Shown here one piece after another: positions 17,242 through 24,937 of a stretch of 33,967 nucleotides of DNA. This DNA is from Hyphomonadaceae bacterium UBA1001 (GTDB lineage Bacteria; Pseudomonadota; Alphaproteobacteria; Caulobacterales; Aquidulcibacteraceae): assembly GCA_002291875.1 (NCBI GenBank), contig DBAV01000142.1, positions 474 through 34,440 on the forward strand, written 5' to 3'. The position numbers and the translations under genes were made by a program. Numbering within the stretch: the stretch's first letter is position 1; every line of letters starts with the position of its first letter. The notes below the pieces were generated by a model. It worked only from the letters and a program-made list of their open reading frames with translations. It was not told the origin of the DNA and made no database searches.

Positions 17242-17601
17242 ATGCAAAGGCACAGACGCGCACTGGTGACCCTGACCCCGGCCGCTGCCGAACGCGTGCG
17301 CACGCTGATGCAGGAGGGCCAGCACCGGTTCCTGCGGGTCGGCGTCAAGAATGGTGGATGCGCCGGCATGGAATACACCATGTCCTATGCCGACGAGGCG
17401 GATCGCCTGGACGAGCGGGTCGAGTCCGGGGGGGTCGAGATCCTGGTTGCCGCCAACGCCGTGCTGTTTCTGGTGGGCAGCGTCATCGACTTCGTGACGA
17501 CCGCTGTCGCCAGCCGCTTTGTGTTCCGCAATCCGAACGAAACCGATGCCTGTGGTTGCGGCGAGTCCGTCACCATCGTACCGGCAGCGGCGGACGCCTG
17601 A
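17242..17601 (+). CDS. sufA: A-type iron-sulfur carrier (SufA/IscA family)
   Basis: Small cytoplasmic protein that takes clusters from SufBCD to apo-enzymes. The 119 residues begin MQRHRRALVTLTPAAAERV. They contain the three conserved cysteines, one in VKNGGCAGMEY and two in DACGCGES near the C-terminus. ATG 17242 has GAGGA (17229-17233) 8 bases upstream, overlapping the sufT stop. An in-frame extension upstream lies inside sufT and was rejected. This is the last recognised Fe-S gene of the operon. Confidence 0.95.
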   Translation: MQRHRRALVTLTPAAAERVRTLMQEGQHRFLRVGVKNGGCAGMEYTMSYADEADRLDERVESGGVEILVAANAVLFLVGSVIDFVTTAVASRFVFRNPNETDACGCGESVTIVPAAADA

Positions 17602-17632
17602 CAGCAGCGCGCGCCAAGAGGATTCCCCGCCC

Positions 17633-18019
17633 ATGCACGTCATGATTCCCGTCGCCCCGGGCGAACTGGTCGACAAGATCACCATCCTGCGCATCAAGGC
17701 TGAGCGCATTACCGACGCTTCAAAGCTGGACAATGTGAAGCGCGAACTGGCGCTGCTTGAAGCGGTTCTGAACGAAAGGCTTCCAGCCTCGGAGACGCTG
17801 GACGATCTGACCGAGACGCTCCAGTCGATCAACGAAACACTGTGGGACGTCGAGGACGACATCCGCGACTGCGAACGCGCGTCCAGCTTTGGCGAGGAGT
17901 TCGTTTCGCTGGCCCGTGCAGTCTATGTGACCAATGACCGCCGTGCTGAACTCAAGCGTGAGATCAACACCCTGCTGGGCAGCACCATCATCGAGGAAAA
18001 GAGCTACGCCGCTTATTGA
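17633..18019 (+). CDS. DUF6165 family protein, last gene of the suf operon
   Basis: The 128 residues are highly charged, mostly helical and without a signal peptide or membrane segment. The start MHVMIPVAPGELVDKITILRIK and the pattern LWDVEDDIRDCERASSFG...FVSLARAVYVTNDRRAELKREI match DUF6165 proteins as I recall them. No biochemical function is known to me. AGAGGA (17617-17622) lies 10 bases before ATG 17633. The gene begins 31 bases after the A-type carrier with no visible terminator between, so it is probably on the suf transcript. It converges with argC across 15 bases. C-terminal SYAAY is typical of the family. A link to Fe-S metabolism is inference from position only. Confidence 0.85.
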   Translation: MHVMIPVAPGELVDKITILRIKAERITDASKLDNVKRELALLEAVLNERLPASETLDDLTETLQSINETLWDVEDDIRDCERASSFGEEFVSLARAVYVTNDRRAELKREINTLLGSTIIEEKSYAAY

Positions 18020-18034
18020 TCCGGCCCCGTGCCC

Positions 18035-19090
18035 TCAGGGGAAGAGGGGCTGATGGATCAGGCCCGTGGCTTCGGGCCAGCCTGCGACCACATTCAGGTT
18101 CTGGATGGCCTGGCCGCCCGAGCCCTTCACCAGATTGTCGATCACTGCCACGATGATGGCGCGCCCGGGCAGGCGGTCGGCGAAGACGCTGATCAGGCAG
18201 TGATTGGTTCCGCGCACATGGCGGGTGTCGGGGGCGATGCCGGGCGCCAGCACGTCCACGAACGGCTCATCGGCAAATCGCTCGACCAGGGCAGCGCGCA
18301 AGTCGTCCGGGCTTGCGCCGTGGGCCGTCTTCACATGGCAGGTGACCAATTCCCCGCGCACCATCGGCACCAGATGGGGCGTGAAATTCACCCGCAACGC
18401 AGCGCCGAAGGCTTGGGCCAGTTCCTGTTCGATCTCGGGGGCGTGGCGGTGCGCCCCCACGGCATAGGGATGCAGTCCCTCGGCGGCCTCGGCGAACAGA
18501 TTGGCTTCCTGCAGGCCCCGTCCGGCGCCGGAAACCCCTGACTTGGCGTCGATGATGATGTCGTCTGCAAGGATCAGCGCGCGCTCGGCCAGCGGCAGCA
18601 GCGCCAGAAGCGTGGCCGTGGGATAGCAGCCGGGACAGGCGATGATGGTTTCATGGCGCGCGCGCAGGAGGGCAGGGCGCGCAAATTCGGTCAGACCATA
18701 GATCGCCGCGTGCGAGCGTGCCGGATTGAGGTGCGCACGGCCATAGGTCGCGGCATAGACGTCGGGGTCGCGGAAGCGGAAATCAGCGGACAGGTCGATG
18801 ATCCGCACATGGGCCGGCAGCGCGCCGAGCAGGGCCTCGCTGGCCCCATGAGGCAGGCATCCGAAGGCCACGTCGATGCTGTCCCATGCGACGTCTTCGG
18901 CGCGCACCAGCATTGTCGATGGATAGGCCGGCGCAAGGTGGGGGAAGAGTTCGCCCAGCTGGCGGCCCGCCTGCGCATTGGCCGTGACGGCCCGAACCTC
19001 CACCCGGTCGTGTCCAGCCAACAGCCGCAGCGTTTCAGCGCCCGTATAACCGGACGCTCCGATCACGGCAGCACGCTGGCGCTCGGTCAT
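18035..19090 (-). CDS. argC: N-acetyl-gamma-glutamyl-phosphate reductase
   Basis: Third step of arginine biosynthesis: NADPH reduction of N-acetylglutamyl phosphate to the semialdehyde. The 351 residues show the nucleotide-binding GASGYTGAE (11-19), catalytic C155 in IIACPGCYPTA, SGVSGAGRG, the HRHAPEIEQEL motif and a C-terminal VIDNLVKGSGGQAIQNLN. Length and motifs fit type 1 ArgC. GGAG lies 7 bases before the ATG. The gene follows rpsI on the same strand, but a strong hairpin separates them. Confidence 0.97.
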   Translation of the reverse strand: MTERQRAAVIGASGYTGAETLRLLAGHDRVEVRAVTANAQAGRQLGELFPHLAPAYPSTMLVRAEDVAWDSIDVAFGCLPHGASEALLGALPAHVRIIDLSADFRFRDPDVYAATYGRAHLNPARSHAAIYGLTEFARPALLRARHETIIACPGCYPTATLLALLPLAERALILADDIIIDAKSGVSGAGRGLQEANLFAEAAEGLHPYAVGAHRHAPEIEQELAQAFGAALRVNFTPHLVPMVRGELVTCHVKTAHGASPDDLRAALVERFADEPFVDVLAPGIAPDTRHVRGTNHCLISVFADRLPGRAIIVAVIDNLVKGSGGQAIQNLNVVAGWPEATGLIHQPLFP

Positions 19091-19134
19091 GACGATGCTC
19101 CGGAGTGTGATGGATCAAACGTGCCAAATACGAA

Positions 19135-19158
19135 CGGGCGGCCCCCGAGGACCGCCCG
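19135..19158 (-). terminator. Intrinsic terminator of the rplM-rpsI operon
   Basis: Read on the minus strand, CGGGCGGTCC and GGGCCGCCCG pair over 10 bases (one T-G pair) around the tetraloop TCGG. The sequence TTCGTATTTGG follows. It begins 27 bases after the rpsI stop and lies 44 bases before the argC start, so it separates the ribosomal unit from argC. Confidence 0.7.
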
Positions 19159-19185
19159 CCGGAATGATGCAGGTGTGGGAAGGCC

Positions 19186-19677
19186 TCAGCGCTTGGAGAA
19201 CTGGAAGCTGCGGCGCGCCTTGGCGCGGCCGTACTTCTTGCGCTCGACGACACGCGGGTCACGCGTGAGGAAACCCACATCCTTCAGCGCCTTGCGCACG
19301 CCGGGCTCATAGTCCGCCAGCGCCTTTGCGATGCCGTGACGCACCGCGCCTGCCTGACCGGACAGGCCCGAGCCGGCCACCGTGCAGATGACATCGAACT
19401 CGCCGACACGGCCACTGACCACGAAGGGCTGCTGGATCATCATCCGCAGAACGGGGCGTGCGAAATACACGCCCTGATCGCGGCCATTGATCTCGATCTT
19501 GCCCGAGCCGGGCTTGACCCAGACGCGCGCGACGGCGTTCTTGCGCTTGCCGGTGGCGTAGGCGCGCCCGAACTTGTCGCGCTTGGGTTCGCGGGGGATT
19601 GCGATGTGGGTTCCGCCAACCGGCTGGGTGGTGCCGGTCAGTTCGCCCAGGGCTTCGAGTCCACGCTCGTCGGACAT
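19186..19677 (-). CDS. rpsI: Small subunit ribosomal protein uS9 (S9)
   Basis: The 163 residues have an N-terminal extension of about 33 residues (MSDERGLEALGELTG...), usual for alphaproteobacterial S9. The S9 core follows: AYATGKRKNAVARVWVKPGSG, GVRKALKDVGFLTRDPRVVERKKYG and the C-terminal basic tail ending FQFSKR. The tail reaches the tRNA sites of the 30S subunit. It starts two bases after the rplM stop, the standard L13-S9 arrangement. Confidence 0.98.
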   Translation of the reverse strand: MSDERGLEALGELTGTTQPVGGTHIAIPREPKRDKFGRAYATGKRKNAVARVWVKPGSGKIEINGRDQGVYFARPVLRMMIQQPFVVSGRVGEFDVICTVAGSGLSGQAGAVRHGIAKALADYEPGVRKALKDVGFLTRDPRVVERKKYGRAKARRSFQFSKR

Positions 19678-19679
19678 GG

Positions 19680-20147
19680 TCAGCGTGCTCCGCGGTTCTT
19701 TGGATTGAGCGACACAAAGTCCACAGGGGTCGGCCCCTGGGCTTCGTGGGGATGGGCATTGCCGGCATAGACCCGCAGCTTGGCCAGCTGGCGCCGGGCG
19801 AGCGGGCTTTCCTTGGGCAGCATGCGCTGGACGGCCTTTTCGAGGACGCGTTGGGGGAAGCGCCCGGCCAGGATGCGTCCGGCGGTCCGCTCCTTGATGC
19901 CGCCGGGATAACCGGTATGCCAGTAATAGGTCTTCTGCTCGGTCTTGCGGCCGGTGAACACCACCTTGTCGGCATTGATCACGACGACGTGGTCGCCGGT
20001 GTCGACATGGGGAGTGAAATCGGCGCGGTGCTTGCCGCGCAGGCGCATGGCGATGAATGCGGCCAGACGGCCGACGACCGCGCCTTCGGCGTCGATCACG
20101 ATCCAGTTCGGCTGCACGTCTGCCGGTTTGGCGGAACGGGTTTGCAT
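19680..20147 (-). CDS. rplM: Large subunit ribosomal protein uL13 (L13)
   Basis: The 155 residues begin MQTRSAKPADVQPNWIVIDAEGAVVGRLAAFIAMRLRGKH. They contain the typical GDHVVVINADKVVFTGRK, YYWHTGYPGG and VYAGNAHPHEAQ. It is an early-assembly protein of the 50S subunit. ATG 20147 is preferred; the longer open frame upstream runs antisense into the COX15 end and is not conserved sequence. Cotranscribed with rpsI. Confidence 0.98.
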   Translation of the reverse strand: MQTRSAKPADVQPNWIVIDAEGAVVGRLAAFIAMRLRGKHRADFTPHVDTGDHVVVINADKVVFTGRKTEQKTYYWHTGYPGGIKERTAGRILAGRFPQRVLEKAVQRMLPKESPLARRQLAKLRVYAGNAHPHEAQGPTPVDFVSLNPKNRGAR

Positions 20148-20199
20148 GGAGACAACAGGTCCGGGCGTCGCGGGCAGGAGGCCCCCGACAGAGCCGCGG

Positions 20200-20228
20200 C
20201 ACCTACGGGCGTGTCCGTTCGGTGTCAA
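20200..20228 (-). promoter_or_regulatory. Candidate promoter for rplM-rpsI
   Basis: On the minus strand a perfect TTGACA (20223-20228) is followed after exactly 17 bases by TAGGTG (20200-20205), a weak -10. It overlaps the COX15 stop codon and would give a leader of about 45 bases before rplM. Alphaproteobacterial promoters often have weak -10 elements. Confidence 0.5.
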
Positions 20229-21301
20229 GTCACCCCGGCAGATGCCTGTGCAGCATGGATTTCCGGCGTGCGGTATCGAGATACCGCACGCGCGTGAAGG
20301 GCGAAATGCACCGCGGCCAGCCAGAGCACGACCGCGCCGCCCTGGTGCAGCAGGCCCAGATGCCACGGTGCCGCGTTCAGCAGCGTGATGACGCCCACCA
20401 CCAGCTGCCATGTTACCGAGCCGCCAATCACCGCGCCCGTGACGCGGTGCCCCTGGCGCCATGCCCGCCACCCGATCCACAGGCCGAACGCGAACACCAG
20501 ATAGCCGCCGACGCGGTGGTTGAACTGCACCGCGGCAAGGTTCTCAACCATGTTTCGCCACCAGGGCGCTTCGGCAAGATAGGACGAGGGGAACCACTCG
20601 CCGCCCAGTGTCGGCCAGTCGGTATAGGTCCGCCCGGCATCATTGCCCGCCACCAGCGCGCCAAGCAGCACCTGGACCAGCACCGCTGCGGCAAAGGCCC
20701 ATGCGATCGCGTCCCGGCCGCTGCCGGCGGCACGCGCAGGGCGGAGGTAATGCATGGCCAGGCGCCATGCCAGCACGACAATGATGAAGGCCAGTCCCAG
20801 GTGCACGGCCAGCCTGTAGGGCGCCACGTCCAGCCGGCCGACGAGGCCGCTGGACACCATCCACCATCCGATCGCGCCCTGCAGCCCGCCGAGCGCGAAC
20901 AGCACGCTGGCCGCGACCATCCGGCCGCGCAGCCGTCCCGAAACCGCAAAGACGATGAAACCGACGGCATAGACCAGGCCGATCAGGCGCCCCAGTTGGC
21001 GGTGCCCCCATTCCCACCAAAAGATCACCTTGAACTCTTCCATGGACATGCCACGGTTCTGGATCTGGTATTCCGTGGTCGAGCGGTACTTTTCCAGCTC
21101 GGCCAGCCACTGGGCTTCGGTCAGCGGCGGGATGGCACCCGTCACGGGCCGCCACTCGACGATCGACAGGCCCGAATCCGTCAGGCGGGTGGCCCCCCCG
21201 ACCAGGATCATGACCACCACCAGCGCCACGATCGACATGAACCACAGCCCGACCGCGCGGTCCGGGGCGGCGCTGGAGGGCAGGGTAGGTGCGTGGCTCA
21301 C
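20225..21301 (-). CDS. ctaA: Heme A synthase, COX15/CtaA family
   Basis: Integral membrane enzyme that oxidises the C8 methyl of heme O to make heme A for aa3-type cytochrome oxidase. From GTG 21301 (GGAG 8 bases upstream) the protein has 358 residues. A GTG ten codons earlier lacks such a site. About eight membrane helices are visible. The heme-ligand histidines are in WWEWGHRQLGR, RLAVHLGLAF, VQFNHRVGGYL and LLHQGG. No cysteine pair is present in the first loop, as in the alphaproteobacterial/mitochondrial COX15 type. A COX10 (heme O synthase) gene is not in the window. rplM follows on the same strand. Confidence 0.95.
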   Translation of the reverse strand: MSHAPTLPSSAAPDRAVGLWFMSIVALVVVMILVGGATRLTDSGLSIVEWRPVTGAIPPLTEAQWLAELEKYRSTTEYQIQNRGMSMEEFKVIFWWEWGHRQLGRLIGLVYAVGFIVFAVSGRLRGRMVAASVLFALGGLQGAIGWWMVSSGLVGRLDVAPYRLAVHLGLAFIIVVLAWRLAMHYLRPARAAGSGRDAIAWAFAAAVLVQVLLGALVAGNDAGRTYTDWPTLGGEWFPSSYLAEAPWWRNMVENLAAVQFNHRVGGYLVFAFGLWIGWRAWRQGHRVTGAVIGGSVTWQLVVGVITLLNAAPWHLGLLHQGGAVVLWLAAVHFALHARAVSRYRTPEIHAAQASAGVT

Positions 21302-21402
21302 TGCGCGGACTCCAAGTATGCGGCGACGCACCTATCTAACCGCTCGTGCCTGTCCACCCTGCTGCGGCAGCATGTCTCGGCAAACCACCCCGGAGCCTGA
21401 CC

Positions 21403-21627
21403 GTGAAACGCTCGACCCGCACACTGCTCGGGATGATGGGCCTGCTCGTGTTCCTGTCGGCCTATGTCGTCGGGGCCGCCACGCTTGGCGGGATGATCGT
21501 CGAGCAGCACTGGGCTGTCCAGCTGGCCTTCTATACTGTGGCGGGCCTGGCCTGGGCGCTGCCGCTCAAGCCCCTCCTGGCGTGGATGGGGCGACCGGAC
21601 GCTCCAGCCGGGCAGGACGTGCGCTAG
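21403..21627 (+). CDS. DUF2842 small membrane protein
   Basis: The 74 residues have two membrane helices (about 8-32 and 37-60) joined by a short loop. The ending WALPLKPLLAWMGRP is typical of DUF2842 as I recall it from alphaproteobacteria. No function is known. GTG 21403 has GGAG (21392-21395) 7 bases upstream. It is divergent from COX15, with about 100 bases between starts. Its last 62 bases overlap the 3' end of the opposite-strand nuclease-like gene. Confidence 0.82.
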   Translation: MKRSTRTLLGMMGLLVFLSAYVVGAATLGGMIVEQHWAVQLAFYTVAGLAWALPLKPLLAWMGRPDAPAGQDVR

Positions 21628-22474
21628 CCGGCCCTGCCGCGACCGACGCCGGGGCGAGCACCTCGATCTGTTCGGGACAGTCAAGGCTCATCAGCGGCCC
21701 ATTGAGCGCGCGGACACGACCCCGCACACGGACATCGGCCAAGGCCAGCCGTGCAAGGTCATCGGCCCCATTCGGCCATGCTGCCAGGTCCTCGCCCGCC
21801 ACGGTAACGGTGAAGTCGGTCTTCCAGTCGTCGCCAAAGTTGAGAAAGACCCGGTCGCCATTGCGCTGGACGGTCTTGACCCTGCCCTCGACGATCATCC
21901 AGCGCCCGGTCGGCAAGTCAGGGGCGGCCGCCAGCGGCGCATAGAACGCCTCGGACCAGATGCCGGTGCGGGCCAGCCGTGCGGCGTCCTCGCGCGCCAG
22001 CAGTCGGGTCGCGCCAGCCCGGTTGTCGGCCCAGGTGCGCACACGCGCCAGACCGCGGTCGACCAGCATATCCTGGACGGGGTGCTCCATTCCGGTCTCG
22101 TCGGTCACGAACACATGGGCGATGGCCGTCTTTCCCGAGCGGTCGCGCTGTTGGCCCCCATACCAAAGATCGACGTCGCGCCCGACAGTCGCCGCCTCGA
22201 GCGCGGCCTTGGCTTCGGCCGCGAGCGGCCAGTCCTCGCCGTCACGGCGCGACAGCCGCGGCGCCTCGATGCCCGCCAGACGCACCCGCAGGCCGGTGTC
22301 GAGGATCAGCTGATCGCCATCGATCACGCCTGTCACGCGCGCGTGCTCGCCGCGCGTCAGGCCCGCCTTGGGATCGGCCTGCGACGCCACCCCGCCGCCC
22401 TGGTCAGCACACCCCGCCACCAAACACACCAGCAGTGCGCCAAACCCGCCTGTCATCGTCCCGCGCCAGCCCAT
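21566..22474 (-). CDS. Staphylococcal nuclease-fold lipoprotein, probably catalytically impaired
   Basis: The 302-residue product from ATG 22474 (AGGAGG 9 bases upstream) starts with a lipoprotein signal: hydrophobic residues 8-21 and lipobox LVAGC with C22. It should sit on a membrane facing the periplasm. Residues about 44-195 follow the SNase fold: VIDGDQLIL with D52 and D54, then RLAGIEAPRL. Aligned without gaps to S. aureus nuclease, R65 matches R35, but E43 is replaced by R73, D40 by E70 and R87 by K115. Residues about 205-285 form a separate beta-rich, OB-like segment (GRWMIVEGRVKTV...VRVRGRVRAL). A binding rather than cleaving role is possible. It overlaps DUF2842 tail to tail. Confidence 0.85.
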   Translation of the reverse strand: MGWRGTMTGGFGALLVCLVAGCADQGGGVASQADPKAGLTRGEHARVTGVIDGDQLILDTGLRVRLAGIEAPRLSRRDGEDWPLAAEAKAALEAATVGRDVDLWYGGQQRDRSGKTAIAHVFVTDETGMEHPVQDMLVDRGLARVRTWADNRAGATRLLAREDAARLARTGIWSEAFYAPLAAAPDLPTGRWMIVEGRVKTVQRNGDRVFLNFGDDWKTDFTVTVAGEDLAAWPNGADDLARLALADVRVRGRVRALNGPLMSLDCPEQIEVLAPASVAAGPASARPARLERPVAPSTPGGA

Positions 22475-22610
22475 CACGCTCACCCTCCTGAAGAGAGGCT
22501 CATGATGGCGGAACGAAGGGCGAACGCAATCGAAATCCGACGATCCCAAGAGGCGATGGAAACGGCGTCCGCCACGCGGCCGGCAGGTCGCGAAACGCCC
22601 TCGCCGGCGG

Positions 22611-23783
22611 TCAGGCCGTCTCGCCGAACAGCTCGCGCCCGATCAGCCAGCGCCGGATCTCGCTGGTGCCTGCGCCGATCTCGTAGAGCTTGGCGTCGCG
22701 CAGCAGCCGCCCGGTCGGATAGTCGTTGATATAGCCATTGCCGCCCAGGCACTGGATCGCCTCGAGCGCCATCCAGGTCGCCTTTTCCGCGGCGTAAAGG
22801 ATCGCGCCGGCCGCATCCTTGCGGGTGGTGAGGCCCCGGTCGCACGCCTTGGCCACCGCATAGACATAGGCGCGGGCCGTCGAGAGGGTGACATACATGT
22901 CCGCGATCTTGCCCTGCATCAGCTGGAACTCGCCAATGGGGCGGCCGAACTGGCGCCGCTCGTGCAGATAGGGCAGCACCACATCGAGGCAGGCCTGCAT
23001 GATGCCCAGCGGACCGGCGGCCAGCACGGCCCGCTCATAGTCGAGACCCGACATCAGGACCCCCGCGCCGCCGTCGAGCGGGCCCATGACATTCTCGGCC
23101 GGAACCTCGCAGTCCTCGAACACGAGCTCGCCCGTGGGCGAGCCCCTCATGCCCAGCTTGTCGAGGCTCTGGGCGACCGAAAATCCCTTGAAGTCCCGTT
23201 CGATCAGAAAGGCTGTGATGCCGCGGCTGGCCGCCTCGGGGGTCGTCTTGGCATACACGATCAGCGTGTCGGCCTCCTTGGCATTGGTGATCCAGAGCTT
23301 TCCGCCGTTCAGCACATAGCGGTCACCGCGCCGCTCGGCCCGCAGCTTCATCGAAACGACGTCCGAGCCGGCTTCGGCCTCGCTCATGGCGAGGCTGCCG
23401 ACATGCCTACCGCTGACCAGGCCCGGCAGATAGCGCGCCTTCTGGTCTGGCGTGCCCCATCGGCGAAGCTGGTTCACGCACAGGTTCGAATGGGCGCCGT
23501 AGGACAGTCCGACCGACGCTGACGCGCGGCTGACTTCTTCCATCGCGATCACATGTTCCAGATAGCCCAGGCCGCTGCCGCCATCCTCTTCCTCGACCGT
23601 GATGCCCAGAAGGCCCATCTCGCCCATCTTGGGCCAGAGATGGCGGGGGAAGCTGTCGGTCCGGTCGATCTCGGCGGCGAGGGGTGCAATCTCGTTCTCG
23701 GCAAAGCGCTGTACGCTGTCGCGCAGGGCGTCTGCGGTTTCACCAAGGTCGAAGTCGAGGGTGGGGTAAGCGTTTCTGAGCAT
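22611..23783 (-). CDS. ivd: Isovaleryl-CoA dehydrogenase
   Basis: FAD enzyme of leucine breakdown that converts isovaleryl-CoA to 3-methylcrotonyl-CoA. The 390 residues begin MLRNAYPTLDFDLGE. The catalytic base E250 lies in SGLDYERAVLAAGPLGI, a position typical of isovaleryl-CoA rather than short-chain dehydrogenases. The FAD-binding C-terminus reads CLGGNGYINDYPTGRLLRD followed by AKLYEIGAGTSEIRR. The open frame extends 66 codons upstream of ATG 23783, but that part is antisense to the lysozyme-like gene and does not match the family. No other leucine-catabolism genes are in the window. Confidence 0.95.
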   Translation of the reverse strand: MLRNAYPTLDFDLGETADALRDSVQRFAENEIAPLAAEIDRTDSFPRHLWPKMGEMGLLGITVEEEDGGSGLGYLEHVIAMEEVSRASASVGLSYGAHSNLCVNQLRRWGTPDQKARYLPGLVSGRHVGSLAMSEAEAGSDVVSMKLRAERRGDRYVLNGGKLWITNAKEADTLIVYAKTTPEAASRGITAFLIERDFKGFSVAQSLDKLGMRGSPTGELVFEDCEVPAENVMGPLDGGAGVLMSGLDYERAVLAAGPLGIMQACLDVVLPYLHERRQFGRPIGEFQLMQGKIADMYVTLSTARAYVYAVAKACDRGLTTRKDAAGAILYAAEKATWMALEAIQCLGGNGYINDYPTGRLLRDAKLYEIGAGTSEIRRWLIGRELFGETA

Positions 23784-23832
23784 GACCGCTCTTTGGAACG
23801 CCCGTGTTCGCGCGGCAAGGGTGCGGGCGATT

Positions 23833-24855
23833 TCAGCGCCTGCGCCCGCCCAGGACGTGGGCCAGTGTGGCCACCACGGCCACCGTTCCTGCCAGAAGGG
23901 CCAGGATGGACGCCAAAGGGTCGGCGCCGGACGGATTGCGTGTCCATCCCGAACCCAGCACACCGCCCAGCAGGGCTGCACCGGCCATGCCCATCAAGGC
24001 CGGCCAGAGCTCGGCGCGGCGTGCGGCGTCGCGCCGCACCAGGGGCGCCTCCGCCCGGTCAACGGACGCTGTGCGCTGCGGGCCGCGGCGCGCCCATTCG
24101 CCGCCTGCCCATTCCGACCCATAATCCCCCGTCCGATCGCCCTCAGCCGCGCTGCGCATGCGTTCGCGCTCGGCCTCCAGCGCCGCGCGCGTGGGTTCTT
24201 CGGATTGCAAGAGGCTGCGTAGCCATGACCCGGGCGCCTGCGTGGGCGAGGGATCCCTTCGAAACCCGTCGGAAGGGGCCCCACCCGTGTCGGGCGTGTC
24301 CAGAGACAGTCCAGGATCGGTCGGTGCAATGGCGTGCGGGTGCGCACTGGCTGGCGCAGGCTGCGGGGCAAGGACCGCTGTGGGTGCGGCCGGTGTGCCG
24401 CCGGGATGCTGGAGAAACAGTGCCGTCTCGATCGCCCGGCGGCGCACCAGGGCGTCAACGACAACCGCCTCTCCATTTTGACGGGCCATGCACCAGGGTT
24501 GCATGGCGCGCGCTGCCTCGAGGGGCGCGCCGCGATTCAGCGCGCGGACGACCTCGCTCTGGCGGAATTGGGAAAGGCCGATGTTGAAGGCGAATGAGAC
24601 CAGCGCATCGAACTGGTTCTGCAGCAAGGGGGCGTGCACCCACTCCGACAACGCCGCCTCGATCGGCCGCAGGTCCGAGCGCAGCAGGGCTTCTGCCTGG
24701 GCGGCGTCCACGACCACCCCCTCGCGCGCGGCGCGCGTGTGTCCGTACCCGACCATCCAGCGGCCATCGGCGAGGCGGACCGCGCGCGCCCGAAAGCCCT
24801 CGAACGACTTCACCAGTTCGAGCCCGGCCGGCGAGATGGTCATTCGGCTTGTCAT
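23833..24855 (-). CDS. GH24 lysozyme-like protein with C-terminal membrane hairpin
   Basis: The 340 residues begin with a phage-type lysozyme domain (about 5-150): AGLELVKSFEGFRARAVRLADGR, then MVGYGHT and LLQNQFDALVSFAFNIG. Catalytic E19 is present. The positions of T4 lysozyme D20 and T26 hold L28 and M34 by ungapped alignment, although D30 is close by. Residues 150-285 are low-complexity, rich in Pro, Ala and charged residues. Two hydrophobic segments near the C-terminus (LWPALMGMAGAALLGGVL and ILALLAGTVAVVATLAHVL) form a likely hairpin. No N-terminal signal is visible. Both ATG 24855 and ATG 24843 are possible starts. It lies 82 bases downstream of mgtE on the same strand. Confidence 0.85.
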   Translation of the reverse strand: MTSRMTISPAGLELVKSFEGFRARAVRLADGRWMVGYGHTRAAREGVVVDAAQAEALLRSDLRPIEAALSEWVHAPLLQNQFDALVSFAFNIGLSQFRQSEVVRALNRGAPLEAARAMQPWCMARQNGEAVVVDALVRRRAIETALFLQHPGGTPAAPTAVLAPQPAPASAHPHAIAPTDPGLSLDTPDTGGAPSDGFRRDPSPTQAPGSWLRSLLQSEEPTRAALEAERERMRSAAEGDRTGDYGSEWAGGEWARRGPQRTASVDRAEAPLVRRDAARRAELWPALMGMAGAALLGGVLGSGWTRNPSGADPLASILALLAGTVAVVATLAHVLGGRRR

Positions 24856-24937
24856 CGACGATCCAGGATGCGCGCCAGGCCTGACGCAGCCTCGCCGCAC
24901 AGCAAGTTCGGTGCCATCGACCCCATGGCGGCGGCCA

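Noticed and set aside
19678..20202. Extension of rpsI upstream through rplM
   Set aside because: The in-frame reading lies within rplM in another frame. MSDERGLEAL is the natural S9 start, two bases after the rplM stop.
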